Assembly (NCBI GenBank): GCA_026214975.1
Contig: CM047810.1
Span: forward strand, 39,299,306 to 39,363,305
Reading direction: 5' to 3'
DNA from: Gentiana macrophylla
Taxonomy: Eukaryota > Streptophyta > Magnoliopsida > Gentianales > Gentianaceae
DNA length: 64,000 bases
In this document: piece by piece, positions 22,615 through 34,853 of the stretch
How positions within the stretch are numbered: the first letter of the stretch is position 1
How the letters are laid out: every line of letters starts with the position of its first letter
The notes under the pieces: model-generated
Told to the model about the DNA's origin: nothing
Database searches by the model: none
Seen by the model: the letters and a program-made list of their open reading frames with translations, nothing else
Translations under genes and position numbers: made by a program

Positions 22615-22737
22615 GCATGTTTTCGGCAGCCTTCACTACATTTTGAGATGTCCTGGCTTCGATTTGATCACCAATTTTTTCCCGAGGCTAATAAATACAA
22701 TGTTGAAATAATCAATCAAAGTGACAACACACAAATT
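22615..22737. repeat. Leftmost, isolated monomer of the 190-bp satellite
   Basis: gcatgttttcggcagcc through ttgaaataatcaatcaaagt and acaacacacaa matches the main array at 24641-28590. The array is interrupted right after it by a truncated copia element, so this monomer is its left edge. Confidence 0.85.
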
Positions 22738-24253
22738 AACAATCGTGTTGGTATATGTTGTTGATCTCATCATCACTGGAGATGATGACAAAGAAGTTCA
22801 ACAAGTCAAGAGGAACTTATCATTTCAGTTTAAGATGAAAGAATTGGGAGAGCTTAAGCACTTTCTTGGACTTGAAGTCGAGTACACTAAAGATGGGTTG
22901 TTCCTTTGCCAACAGAAGTATGTTAAGGATCTGATCAAGAAGTATGGAATGATAGACTACGAGCCTTCTCCAACACCAATTGAAGTCAACGCCAAGTTGA
23001 GTTCAACAGAAGACAAATGTTTGGATGATCCTACAAGTTATCGACGACTAGTATGAAGCCTGATATACTTGAAATTAACAAGACTAGACATTTCTTTTGC
23101 AGTTGGCGTCGCGAGCAGATTTATGCAGACTCCAAGAAAGCCACATTTACACTTAGTTCAAAAGATTATGAGGTACGTTAAAGGAACCTATAACTATGGT
23201 ATCTTCTACAGCAAGGGAGTGCCATGTAGACTTGTTGGATATTGTGACGCTGATTATGCTGGGGATCGTGACAATTTACGATCAACTACCTGTTACTAGG
23301 CCTATAAGTGAGCCTTAAAGTTCGATTCGATTCGGCGTGTTCGGCTCGAAAAAGTTCGGTTCAGGGCTCGGCTCGTATCATCAAACGTAGAATAGGGCCT
23401 TGCAAATTGGCAATCGGACAAACGAGCCGAACATGTTCGAACATGTTCGGCTCGTAGAGTTGCAGGGTATTTTTGGACATGTTATGTTATATTTTGGAAT
23501 AGGGCCTTGAACATTTTGGACATGTTATGTTATATTTTGGGACATGTAATGTATTATTTTGGTTTTGGACATGTATTTTGAACTAGAATTATTTGTTGGG
23601 TATTTTTGAATTTTCGGACCGAACATGTTCGAACTATTCGAACTGCTTCGAGCGAATATAATCTTCAATTTTTCCTTTTTTTTAAGTTCGAGCCGAACCG
23701 AATCCTGATATTTTAGGCTCAAAAATTTCGAGCCGAATCAAGCCATGTATTCGAACATGTTCGAGCCGAACCGAACTACTCCAGGGTTCGGTAGGGTTCA
23801 GCTCGTTTACAGGCCTACCTGTTACGTGTTCAGTCTCGGTTCTGGAGTAATATCTTGGTGTAGCAAAAGACAACCTACTGTGTCTTTATCAACTACCGAG
23901 GCAGAGTATCTGGCAGCCCTATAGCAGCTCAAGAAGTCACTTGACTAGTGCAGTTGTTGAGAGACTTACATCAGCCAGTTGACTATCCAGTGGATTTACA
24001 TTGCGACAATATATCTTCACTTAATTCAGCTAGCAGAAAATCCAATATTTCATAAAAGGACCAAGCACATTGAAGTGCACTACCACTTTATTTGAGAGAA
24101 GGTTCATCAAGATGAAATACATATGATTCACGTGAACACTGAAGATCAACTAGCAGATATGTTCACGAAAGGATTAAGTGGAAACAAGCTCGAGGAATTC
24201 AGAAATGCTCTTGGGATGCAAATGAGCTCATTGTCAAAAGAAAGAAGTCATTA
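22738..24253 (+). pseudogene. Copia RT-RNase H remnant, catalytic Asp lost and MITE-interrupted
   Basis: The conserved YVDD box reads Tyr-Val-Val-Asp (22754-22765), so the first catalytic aspartate is replaced by valine. It continues [21 protein letters not shown] (about 22834-22870), then the copia connection region and RNase H start (GYCDADYAGD, about 23237-23268). RNase H is cut at 23296 by a MITE and resumes at 23826 with [19 protein letters not shown] (about 23850-23910). Stops follow near 23922 and 23950. The end reads EDQLADMFTKGL (about 24142-24178). Confidence 0.88.
23297..23817. mobile_element. Non-autonomous hAT-type MITE, 521 bp, inside copia RNase H
   Basis: Terminal inverted repeats are TAGGCCTATAAG (23297) and its near-complement ending TTTACAGGCCTA (23817). 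A perfect 8-bp TSD CCTGTTAC lies at 23289-23296 and 23818-23825. The subterminal regions carry many copies of ttcggctcg and cgagccgaa in both orientations, typical of transposase-binding repeats in hAT MITEs. Removing the element and one TSD copy rejoins the RNase H reading frame. There is no transposase. Confidence 0.92.
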
Positions 24254-24261
24254 AGGGGGAG

Positions 24262-24640
24262 TGTTAGACGTCAAAGACTTCTAGATTATTCTACAAAAAT
24301 CTAGAAATTACTTCCTTAGAGAATAGTCTAGAATTCTAGAAAATACTTGGAAAAATATCTAATGCACGCTTTGCCTAAAAACATCTAGTGTGCATTTTCT
24401 CTAGAAGGATCCATTTCACTTTTTCTAGGACATTCTTACCTTTCCTATAAATAGGAGTTGTAACTTAGGCAAAGCATACAACACAACACACACAAGTTGT
24501 GAAGTGAGTCTCCCACATCAAACACTAGTTGCTCTCTTCTTGTACTTTTCAAGTGTCCCATTTGTTGTATATTTTGTGCATCAATAAAATATTGAGTTAT
24601 TATATTTGAAGTGTTTGGGCATAGCGCTTACGACACAACA
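24262..24640 (+). repeat. 3' LTR of the truncated copia
   Basis: 379 bp, TGTTAGACGTC...GACACAACA, with a TATA-like cctataaata near 24445. Several tctagaa/ttctaga motifs lie in its U3 part (24285-24405). Confidence 0.75.
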
Positions 24641-27600
24641 AGCATGTCTTCGGCGGCCTAGCACTACAGTTTCAGATGTCCCGGCTTCGATTTGATCACC
24701 AATTTGTCCCTGGGGCTAATAAATACAACGTTGAAATAATAAATCAAAGTGACAAGACACAAACACAAAAAAGAACATTTTTTTACATCAACACATGAAT
24801 ACCTGCAAATCTATAGCACGTTTGTCCGAGACAAGCATGTTTTTTGGGGCCTGCACAACAGTTTGAGATGTCCCGGGCTATGATTTGATCACCAATTTGT
24901 CCCTGAGGCTAATAAATACAACATTGAAATAATCTATCAAATATACAACACACACAAAAAGAACTTTTTTTACAGCAATACGTGTATACCTGCAAATCTA
25001 TAGCACGTTTTTCCGAGACAAGCATGTCTTCGGCGGCCTGCACTACATTTGAGATGTCCGGGCTTCGATTTGATCACCAATTTGTCCCTGAGGCTATTTA
25101 ACACAACGTTGAAATAATCAATCAAAGTGACAACACACAAACACAAAAAATAACTTTTTTACAGCAATACGTGAATACCGCAAATCTATAGCAAGTTTGT
25201 CCGAGACAAGCAATTTTTCAGCGGCCTGCACTACATGTTGAGATGTCCCGCCTCGATTTGATCACCAATTTGTCCATGAGGGTAATGAATAAAACGTTGA
25301 AATAATCAATCAAAGTGACAACACAAAAACACAAAAAAAACTTTTTTACAGCAATACATGAATGCCTGCAAATCTATAGCACGTTTGTCCGAGACAAGCT
25401 TGTTTTCGGTGACCTGCACTACATTTTGAGATGTCCCGGCTTCGATTTGATCACAAATTTGTCCCTAAGGCTAACAAATACAACGTTGAAATATTCAATC
25501 AAAGTGACAACACACAAACACAAAAATGAACTTTTTTACAGCAATACGTGAATACCTGAAAATCTACAGCATGTTGGTCCGAGACAAGTATGTTTTCGGC
25601 GGCCTGCACTATATTTTGTGTCCCAGTTTCGATTTAATCACCAATTTGTCATTGAGGCTAATTAATACAATGTTGAAATAATCAATAAAAGTGCCAACAC
25701 ACAAACACAAAAAAGTACTTTTTTTACAGCAATACATGAATACCTGCAAATCTATAGCTCGTTTGTCTGAGAAAAGCATGTTTTCGGCGGCCTGCACTAC
25801 ATTTTGAGATGTCCCGGCTTTGATTTGATCACCAATTTGTCCCTGAGGCTAATGAATACAATGTTGAAATAATCAATCAAAGTGACAACACACAAACACA
25901 AAAAGAACCTTTTTTTACAGCAATATGTGAAGACCTGTAAATCTAAAGCAGGTTTGTCCAAGACAAGCATGTTTTCGGCGGCCTGCACTACATTTTGAGA
26001 TGTCCCGGCTTCGATTTGACCACCAATTTGTCCCTGAGGCTAATAAATACAGCGTTGAAATAATCAATCAAAGTGACAACACACAAACTCAAAAAAGAAC
26101 TTTTTTTGCAGCAATATGTGAATACCTGCAAATCTATAGCATGTTTGCCCGAGACAAGCATGTTTTCGGTAGCCTACAATACATTTTGATATGTCCCGGC
26201 TTCGATTTGATCACCAATTTGTCCCCGAGGCTAATAAATACAACGTTGAAATAATCAATCAAAGTGACAACACACAAACACAAAAAAAAATGTTTTTACA
26301 ACAATACGTGAATACCTGCAAATCTATAGCACGTTTTTCCGAGACAAGCATGTCTTTGGCGACCCTGCACTACATTTTGAGATATCCCGGCGTCGATTTG
26401 AACACCAATTTGTCCATGGGCTATTGAATACAACGTTGAAATAATCAAAGTGACAACACACAAACACAAAAATGATCTTTTCTTACAGCAGTATGTGAAT
26501 ACCTGCAAATATGTAGCACGTTTGTCCGTGACAAGCATGTTTTCGGCAACCTGCACAACATTTTGAGATATCCCGGCTTCGATTTGATCACCAATTTGTC
26601 CCTGAGGCTAATAAATACAACGTTGAAATAATCAACCAAAGTGACAACACACAAACACAAAAATGAACTTTTTTATAGCAATAAGTGAAAACCTACAAAT
26701 CTATAGCACTTTTGTCCGAGGCAAGCATGTTTTCGGCGGAATGCACTACATTTTGAGATGTCCCGGCTTCGATTTGATCACCAATTTGTCCCTGAGGCAA
26801 ATAAATACAACGTTGAAATAATCAATCAAAGTGACAACACACAAACACAAAAAAGAACTTTTTCTAAAGCAATACGTGAATACCTGCAAATCTACAGCAT
26901 GTTTGTCCGAGACAAGCATGTTTTCAGCGGCCTGCACTACATTTGAGATGTCCTGGCTTCGATTTGATCAGCAATTTTTCCCTGAGGCTACTAAATACAA
27001 TGTTGAAATAATCAATCAAATTGACAACACACAAACACAAAAAAGAACTTCTTTTACAGCTATACATGAATACCTGCAAATCTATAGCACGTTTGTTCGA
27101 AACAAGCGTGTTTTCGGTAGCGTGCACTACATTTTGAGATGTCCCAGCTACAACTTGATCACCAATTTGTCCCTGAGGCTATAATAAAACGTTAAAATAA
27201 TCAATCAAAGTGACAACACACAAGCACCAAATAGAACTTTTTTTATAGCAATACGTGAATACATGCGAATCTATAGCAGGTTTGTCCGAGACAAACATGT
27301 TTTCAGCGGCCTGCACTACATTTTGAGATGTCCTGGCTTCGATTTGATCACCAATTTGACCCTGAGGCTAATAAATACAACTCTAAAATAATCAATCAAC
27401 GTGACAACACACAAACACAAAAAGAAGTTTCTTTTACAGCAATACGTGAATACCTGCAAATCTATAGTACGTTTGTCCGAGACAAGCATGTTTTCGGCGG
27501 CCTGCCTTACATTTTGAGATGTCCCGGCTCCGATTTGATCACCAATTTTTTCCTGAGGCTAATAAATACGACTTTGAAATAATCAATCAAAGTGACAACA

Positions 27601-28590
27601 CACAAACACAAAAAAAAACTTTTTTATAGCAATAGGTGAATACCTGCAAATCTATAGCACGTGTCTGAGGCAAGCATGTTTACGGCGGAATGCGCTACAT
27701 TTTGAGATGTCCCGGCTTCGATTTAATTACAAATTTGTCACTGAGGCTAATAAATACAACGTTGAAATAATCAATCAAAGTGACAACGCACAAACACACA
27801 AAAAAAACTTATTTTACAGCAATATGTGAATACCTGCGAATCTCTAGCACGTTTGTCCTTGATCGCCAATTTGTCCCAAAGGCTAATAAATACAACGTTG
27901 AAATAATCAATCAAAGTGACAACACACAAACACAAAAAGGAACTTTTTTTACAGCAATACGTGAGTACCTGCAAATCTATAGCACGTTTGTGCGAGGCAA
28001 GCATGTTTGCGGCGGCCTGCACTACATTTTGAGATGTCCCGGCTTCGATTTGATCATCAATTTGTCCCAGAGGCTAATAAATACAACATTTGAAATAATC
28101 AATCAAAGTGACAACACACAAACACAAAAAAGAACTTTTTTACAGCAATACGTGAATACCTGCAAATCTATAGCACGTTTGTCCGAGACCAGCATGTTTT
28201 CGGCGGCCTACATTACGTTTTCAGATGTCCCGGCTTCGATTTGATCACCAATTTGTCCCTGAGGGTAATAAATACAACGTGGAAATAATCATTCAAAGTG
28301 ACAACACACAAACACAAAAAAGAACTTCTTTTTCCACCAATACGTGGATACCTGCAAATCTATAGCATGTTTGTCCGAGACAAGCATGTTTTCGGCAGTC
28401 TGCACTACATTTTGAGATGTCCCGGATTCGATTTGATCACCAATTTGTGCCCGAGGCTAATAAATACAACGTTGACATAATCAATCAAACTGACAACACA
28501 CAAACACAAAAAGAACTTTTTTTACAGCAGTACGTGAATACCTACAAATCTATAGCACGTTTGTCCGAGACAAGCAGGTTTTCGGGGGCT
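24641..28590. repeat. Satellite-like tandem array, about 20 monomers of about 190 bp
   Basis: The word gatttgatcaccaatttgtc marks each monomer. It occurs near 24691, 24884, 25069, 25257, 25446, 25633, 25824, 26015, 26206, 26397, 26583, 26773, 26963, 27154, 27343, 27534, 27722, 27868, 28049, 28240 and 28432. Most steps are 185-193 bp; the 27722-27868 step is short because one monomer has a deletion. Other fixed words are tgcactacattttgagatgt, acaacacacaaacacaaaaa, cagcaatacgtgaatacctg and ctatagcacgtttgtccgag. Many monomers have a minus-strand frame of about 63 codons; these drift in and out of frame and I treat them as coincidental. Confidence 0.95.
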
Positions 28591-28708
28591 TCCGGTCCTG
28601 TCTGTCTGTGTAACTTCACAATGATAAATAAACATAAAAATCAAAATGAGATTGAAAACAAAATATAAAACAAACCCAAAAACATAAAATCAAGATATAG
28701 ATCCATAC

Positions 28709-28894
28709 CTTACAATTTAGGCTACAGTAAAGGTTAGGTGATTGTACCCGACCTCTGCATCCCTCACACAATGGGATTTTGTTATCAGGCTTTTTCAAAT
28801 AAAAGAAATGAGCACCATCTATCAAGTAACATTGTAAATCACTGATATCGTCCATTAACTTTTTCACGTCTTCTAATTTCACGGCAGGTTGGTG
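28709..28894 (-). pseudogene. Isolated internal exon of a PLATZ-family zinc-binding protein
   Basis: On the minus strand, an AG acceptor (gtgtcaaag before 28894) and a GT donor (gtatgg after 28709) bound a 186-bp open exon of 62 codons, phase 0 at both ends. The peptide includes LEDVKKLMDD, CYLIDGAHFFYLKK and CEGCRGRVQSPNLYCSLNC. The last part fits C-X2-C-X10-C-X3-C, the second zinc motif of PLATZ plant transcription factors, and the preceding 'I(D/N)GA.....L' block matches the usual INSA.VVFLN region. The first PLATZ zinc motif exon (higher coordinates) and the C-terminal exon are not found. Downstream on this strand lies the satellite, so this is probably a gene fragment. It could be one exon of a gene with very large introns. 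Confidence 0.72.
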
Positions 28895-28929
28895 CTTTGA
28901 CACAAAATATATTTTAAGTTAATCCACTG

Positions 28930-29035
28930 AACAGTCAGTGAAATATATATCTATGTGTGTGTGTGCACAAACACAGACACATACACACATACATAAATAC
29001 ATATATCCATGAATATACATACATACACGCCTATA
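28930..29035. repeat. CA/TG and TA-rich simple sequence
   Basis: tgtgtgtgtgtgcacaaaca followed by acacatacacacatacat and similar words. No other content. Confidence 0.7.
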
Positions 29036-29660
29036 GACAGAGGTGCACACCTCTCTAAGGGCGTGCAGGATTTTTGACATGGAGGTCAGAAATTTATTAA
29101 TTTTTTTTCCGTATTACACATATACTTTATACATGTAATTATGGGGACATAAATAAAAACAGGGGTTGAATACATAAAAATAATGGGGTCAATTTCACAT
29201 ATATATATATATATATATGTGTTTATAAAAAAAAAAATTATTTACACGTAATATTTTTATTTTAGGGGGTCTGCCGCACCTGCTTGGCTCTATGTAGAGC
29301 CGCCCCTGCCTCTGTCTGCCTGCAAGATGATGCTATTTTGGATAGAGGCCCAGGCCTCTGGGCAGAGGTGCACGTTTTAGGGCATCTTTTGGTGGGGCAT
29401 AAAAGCATTTTTCCCCATTTATTACTAATTATCTTCTTCCCAAACTACTCTTAGCCTCGTTTTCTCTTTTCCTTAGTTTAGTTAGATGTTAGATTAGTTT
29501 TAATTTAGTTTTGGTGAAGATTGTAACTTGGATCATTCCGAAGATTTCTTGACACGGAATCGACGGGCCTTTGTTCACGATTCGATTTTTCTTCATCTTA
29601 ATAATATGGGCAACTTTCTTTTCTTCATATGTATGAGATGTATGCCTTGCGCATTAGTTG
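29036..29660 (+). mobile_element. Partial LTR of the second gypsy family, carrying an insertion
   Basis: 29314-29640 aligns with 37415-37730 of the complete LTR downstream: shared gggcagaggtgcac, ttagggcatcttt, ccaaactactcttagcctc, aacttggatcattccgaaga, tttcttgacac and gggcctttgttca. The matching left part (aggtgcacacctct at 29041) is separated by an insertion of about 254 bp (29055-29308). Beyond 29660 the similarity is lost. Confidence 0.7.
29055..29308. mobile_element. Possible small DNA-transposon insertion in the gypsy LTR
   Basis: It interrupts sequence continuous in the related LTR at 37350-37480. The right end, read in reverse, is CAGGGGCGGCTCTACATAG, a typical start for plant hAT-like MITEs. 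The left end ctaagggcgtgcagg is only partly complementary to it. A short direct repeat cctct flanks both ends (29050-29054, 29309-29313), shorter than a hAT TSD. It contains an (AT)n tract. Confidence 0.45.
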
Positions 29661-29753
29661 TGTCTAGTGTTTCGATCTCTTATATATCACAGGTACCCGG
29701 GGAGAACTTTCATGGATGCCAAATGAATTGTTTTGTGCCTTTTTCCGGGTTCA

Positions 29754-32700
29754 TGAAAAGATGAAGGGTATTAGTGGAAATAATGGTTAATTATGTTGTT
29801 TCTAGGGTAGTGATGTGGCAGAATCTAGTGTGCCTAGATTTCTGTGTACCTTAGATTTATTATGTTGGTACCGTTGCACAATTCCAAAAAAAACATAACA
29901 AAAAGATAAGATATTATCTTCCTCCGTTCTTCATCTTCTTCCTCCATCAATGGAGTTATCTTCATAATCAATAAAATCAAACTTGGTATCGGAGCTATTG
30001 AAGACCGACGTCGATGAGTTCTGGGACCTCAACACCGGAAGTTGCTGCTACAGCTGTAGCTCAAACGATTGTTTCAGGACAAGCTCAAACGATTGCTTCT
30101 GGACAAGTTGAAGCTTCACAAGTCCATGCAACCAGCTCTCCAGCTTCAGTTGGTGAAACAAGGTCTAGAGCACCTGTAAGTTCTTATTTCGGTTCCCTTC
30201 CTTATCCCGGATTCATATATCCTCCAGAACTCACCAGTGGAGTCTCCTTTTCCCAAATCCATGGCTCTATGGTTCCACCCTCTTTCCCTTCCATGTTTGC
30301 TGGTTCAAGATCTATGTCTTCAAGTCCATTTGTGCAAGCTTCACCCCAGTTTACTGGTCATCTTTCCCAAACTTGTACTGTGAAATTAAACAGAGATAAC
30401 TATCTCCTTTGGAAATACACTGTGCTTCCAATTGTTAGAGGCCATAAGCTAGAGGATTTGCTGCTAGGAACAAGACCAAAACCTCCGGATACTGGATTGT
30501 TTGGAAATATACCAAATCCTGCAGTAGAAGAATGGAAGATTGCAGATCAACTTCTTCTTGGATGGTTGCTTAGTTCTATGACAGAACAAGCCTTGGTGGA
30601 GGTCATGGGATGTAACACATCACATGAGATTTGGTCCACTCTGAGACTCGCTCAATAATCGATCTGGGCTAGGATGCTCGAATATAAGAATGCTTTGACC
30701 AGATCTGAAAAAGGGTCAAAATCTATGAGTGATTATCTAGCACAGATGAAATCTTACAGTGACAGCCTTGCAGCTGCAGGTTACCCTATTTCCAAATCTG
30801 AATTGATTCTAGCTGTCTTGGGAGGTCTGGATAAGGATTATGAATCGGTTATAGTGAACATTACCTCCAGGATTGGCTCATTGACATGGCCTGAAGTCCA
30901 ATCCCAACTGCTCACCCATGAAAGACTTTTGGCAAGATTCAATCCTTCCTTACCAGTTGGAGGAACACTCACTGGTGGCCAAGGCAATGCCTCTGCTCAT
31001 TTTGCATCATACTCTCAGAATTCCAGCACTGGAAATAGGTCAAATCCTAGGCCTAATGGCAATGGCAGTCAGACTAACTACAGAGGTAGTAGAGGGGCTC
31101 AAGAGGTGGAAGAACCGGAGGTGGAAGGTCCTGTGGAAGAAGTGGCCCCAAAATGACATGCCAACTCAGTGGTAAAAATGGCCATACTTGTGATAGATTG
31201 TCGGGCACAGATTTGAACATGACTTCCACCTTCTTCTCGCGGAGTCGCAACCTGAGGGCCTAAACAGATATCTCAGCATTTGTTGCTACTCCAAATACAT
31301 GGCGCATAACTCATGGTATATGGACAAAGTGGAGCTACTAATCATGTTACATCCGAGTTGGGAAACATGAGCCTAAACAAAGAACTATAATGGTAATGAC
31401 ACTTTAATAGTTGGAAATGGTGAACAATTAGCAATAGCTCATGTTGGTCACACTGTCTTGCATACACCACACATGCCCCTTCACTTGAAAAATGTTCTTC
31501 ATGTTCCTAGAATAACAAAAAATTTACTTAGCATTTCAAAACTGATTTCTGATAATCCCATTGTTGTTGAATTTGATGGTTTGTGTTGTCTTGTTAAGGA
31601 CAAAATTTCAGGGACAATGCTTCTCAAGGGTCAGCTCCAGGATGGTCTGTACAAGATGGTTCTACCTCTTGAAGATTCCAGTCAGATCTCTCTTCACTCC
31701 AAAAAGTTATCCTCATGTTATCATGTTATCTGTAATAAATTAGACAAAAATCCTGATGTCTGGCACAGGAGACTTGGACATCCATCCAGTCAAACTCTTA
31801 ATTCTGTTTTGAATCTTTGTGGTGTAAAAACCAGTGGAAATTTGTCTTTCTGTGAACCTTGTCAGTTTGGTAAAAGTCACATTTTGCATCATCCTGTTTC
31901 TAGTTCTCATGCTACTGCTATGTTTGCCTTAGTTCATACTGACTTGTGGGGACCTCACACTGCTAAATGTAGAGAAGGCTATACTTATTATGTGCATTTT
32001 GTGGATGACCATACTAGACACACTTGGATTTACCCCTTAAAAACTAAATCTGAAACTTTTGATGTCTTTCTGAAGTTTAAAGCTCTTGTTGAAACTCAAT
32101 TTGCCTCTAAAATCAAGTGCCTTCAATCTGATTGGGGAGGTGAGTATAGGTCTTTCCAACAATACCTTGATACTGAGGGCATTATTTTTAGACACCCTTG
32201 TCCTCATGACCATGCTCAACATGGTAGAGCTGAGAGAAAACACAGACATATAGTAGAAACAGGGTTGACTTTACTTGCTCAAGCTCATATGCCATTAAGG
32301 TTTTGGTGGCATAGTTTTCAGCAATCTGTGATGTTGATAAATAGCCTTCCTACTCCTGTCCTACACCACAAGTCTCCTATAGAATGTCTTTTCCAGTCTA
32401 AACCTGACTATAAGTCATTCAAAACTTTTGGTTGTGCTGTCTATCCCAATCTCAGACCCTACCACACTGTTAAATTCCAGTTTCATACTAAGAAGTGTGT
32501 TAACCTAGGTCTTAGTACTATCCACAAAGGGTATAAATGTCTTGATGACAATGGCAGAATTTACATATCTGCAAAATGTGATCTTTGATGAAACTCGCTT
32601 TCCTTTTGCTCAAGGTTTTAGTCAAGGTCCTCCACTCAAGTCCTAACTCGATTTCTCCAATACTACACCATCCATCACTTTGACCATTCCTCGGAAAGAG

Positions 32701-34853
32701 GGGAACACACAGACATCCTGAGCAGGCCTTCTGAAGGAGACATTGCTATCTCCACTTCTACTTCAACTAATCAGGTAAATTCTATTTTTGAAAACCTTGA
32801 GAACACTATTGTTGAAGATGTTGATGTTGATTATGCCTCTGCATCCCCTCATTTTATTCACACTCCATCACAGCCTTCACCACAGCCTCTTCAACATCAT
32901 CCACATCATCACCTTCTATCACGAACCTACACCATCTATCATCACTCAAAATGTCACAACAAGTATACCACATACTGTTGCTCAGTCTCACCCTATGCAA
33001 ACTAGGTCTAAGAGTGGTATTTTTAAACCTAAAGTCTATGTCTTTCTTTGCTATTGCCAATATTCACTCATTTCCATCCGAACCACAAAGTGTGTCCGGC
33101 TACACAGAGTGCGAGAATGGAAAAGGCAATGTTGGAGGAGTATAGAGCTCTCATCCAAAACAAAACCTGGGAACTTGTAGATATGCCCTCTGGAAAAAAT
33201 ATTGTGGGAAACAGATGGATATTTAAACTTAAACTCAAGCCAGATGGGACAATTCTGAAACATAAAGCCAGGTTAGTAGCTAAAGGTTACAGTCAGAATT
33301 ATGGGATAGACTTCAATGAGACTTTCACTCCTGTGGCTAAATCGTGGACTATCGTAATTATCTTGACTCTTCTTCAAGTTTCCAAAATCGCCTATACACC
33401 AAATAGATATCAATAATGCCTTTCTGAATGGGCCACTACAGGAACCTGTCTATATGGAGCAGCCTGAAGGTTTTATAGAACCTGGAAAGGCACATCTGGT
33501 GTGTAAACTGAACAAGGCCTTGTATGGGTTAAAGCAAGCACCTAGGGCATGGTTTGATGCTTTTAGATGTCAAATGTTGGACTGGGGATTCAATCAGTCT
33601 GTGAGTGATAACTCACTTTTCATGTTCAAGACATGTGATAAGATCTTGTTTGCTTTGGTGTATGTTGATGATATACTTTTGACAGGTAATTCTCAGGATC
33701 TAATTCAGAAATTTATCAGAGAACTGGACTCAAAATTCTCCTTGAAGGACTTAGGTCCAGTTTCTCATTTTCTGGGAATGCAAGTGTCCAGAGATGACAG
33801 TGGTCTGTACTTGACACAGTCCTATTATGCATCCCAACTGTTGAAGAGACTGAACATGGGGCATTTGAAACCTTGTCCTACACCAATGGTTGCAGGTAAA
33901 CAACTTGTCCCTAAGCAAGGTCAACCTCTGGCTAATCCAGGAATTTACAGAAGTGCAATAGGAGCTTTGCAGTATTTGACTATGACTAGGCCTGATATAG
34001 CATATACTGTGAATGTTCTAAGTCAGTTTATGCAAGAGCCACACACTGAGCATTGGCAATCCCTCAAAAGACTTCTCAGATTTGTTCAGGGAACACTGAG
34101 GCAAGGGCTGCATTTTGTGCCTAGTAAGAATCTGGAATTGCATGGTTTTACTGATGCAAATTGGGCAGCATGTCCCACTGATAGAAAATCAACTGGGGGA
34201 TACTGTGTTTTTCTGGGAAAATCACTGATCACATGGAGCTCTAAGAAGCAAAAATTTGTTGCAAGGTCAAGCCGTGAATCGAGTATAGGGCTCACAAATT
34301 TGGGAGCCGAAATGCAATGGATTATGCAACTACCGAAAGAGATCAGGTTTGGTCTTCCTGCTGTGCCTATTCTGTGGTGTGATAACACAGGTGCAACATC
34401 TTTAGCTCAGAATCCTGTGTATCATGCTAGAACTAAACATATAGAGGTAGATGTGCATTACATCAGAAATTTGGTACTTGGACAAGCAACTTTCGAGTTT
34501 GTTATATTCCTTCAATGTAAATTTGCATTGCGATATATTTACAAAGTCTCTACCTATTACAAATTTTCAACAACTTCAAGCACAAACTAAATGTTGTGGA
34601 ACCACATATTAGTTTGAGAGGGGGTGAAAAGATGAAGGGTATTAGTGGAAATAATGGTTAATTATGTTGTTTCTAGGGTAGTGATGTGGCAGAATCTAGT
34701 GTGCCTAGATTTCTGTGTACCTTAGATTTATTATGTTGGTACCGTTGCACAATTCCAAAAAAACATAACAAAAAGATAAGATATTATCTTCCTCCGTTCT
34801 TCATCTTCTTCCTCCATCAATGGAGTTATCTTCATAATCAATAAAATCAAACT
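29754..34853 (+). mobile_element. Ty1/copia element with near-identical 230-bp LTRs
   Basis: The LTRs at 29754-29983 (230 bp) and 34625-34853 (229 bp) appear identical apart from one A in a poly-A run. A tRNA-iMet-type primer-binding site (tggtatcggagct) starts at 29984 and a polypurine tract (ttgagaggggg) precedes the 3' LTR. The LTRs start TGAAAAG and the shared sequence ends AAACT. The 5-bp flanks are gttca and agcta, so there is no TSD; an exchange or deletion at one side after insertion is likely. The near-identity points to very recent insertion, yet the genes are badly broken. Confidence 0.9.
30014..34590 (+). pseudogene. Copia Gag-Pol polyprotein of the young element, broken
   Basis: Gag starts at ATG 30014 and stops at TAA 30656, then continues in another frame (MLEYKNALTRSEKGS, 30674-31156). 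The protease site is readable as WYMD-SGATNH only if a two-base insertion near 31325 is allowed. Integrase runs in 31458-32588, with HRRLGHP (about 31761), the first D in HTDLWGP (about 31936), the second in QSDWGGEY (about 32130) and E in GRAERKHRH (about 32230). Frame changes near 32572 and 33390 precede RT, which has YVDD at 33661-33672. RNase H shows GFTDANWAACPTDRKSTGGY (about 34144-34203) but lacks the usual EAEY box, and a late frame change corrupts the end. It is non-functional by itself. Confidence 0.9.

Larger units (their letters stand above)
22738..24640 (+). mobile_element. 5'-truncated Ty1/copia element inside the satellite
   Basis: It begins abruptly within the reverse transcriptase and ends with a 3' LTR (24262-24640, TGTTAGAC...CACAACA) preceded by a polypurine tract (ttaagggggag). 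Satellite sequence resumes at 24641 with agcatgtcttcggcgg. There is no 5' LTR, Gag or integrase. The RNase H region is split by a MITE (23297-23817). Confidence 0.85.

Noticed and set aside
24641..28590. Minus-strand frames of about 63 codons in many satellite monomers (MQAAENML-type peptides)
   Set aside because: They change frame from monomer to monomer because unit length varies (185-193 bp), have no known domain, and are interrupted in several monomers.
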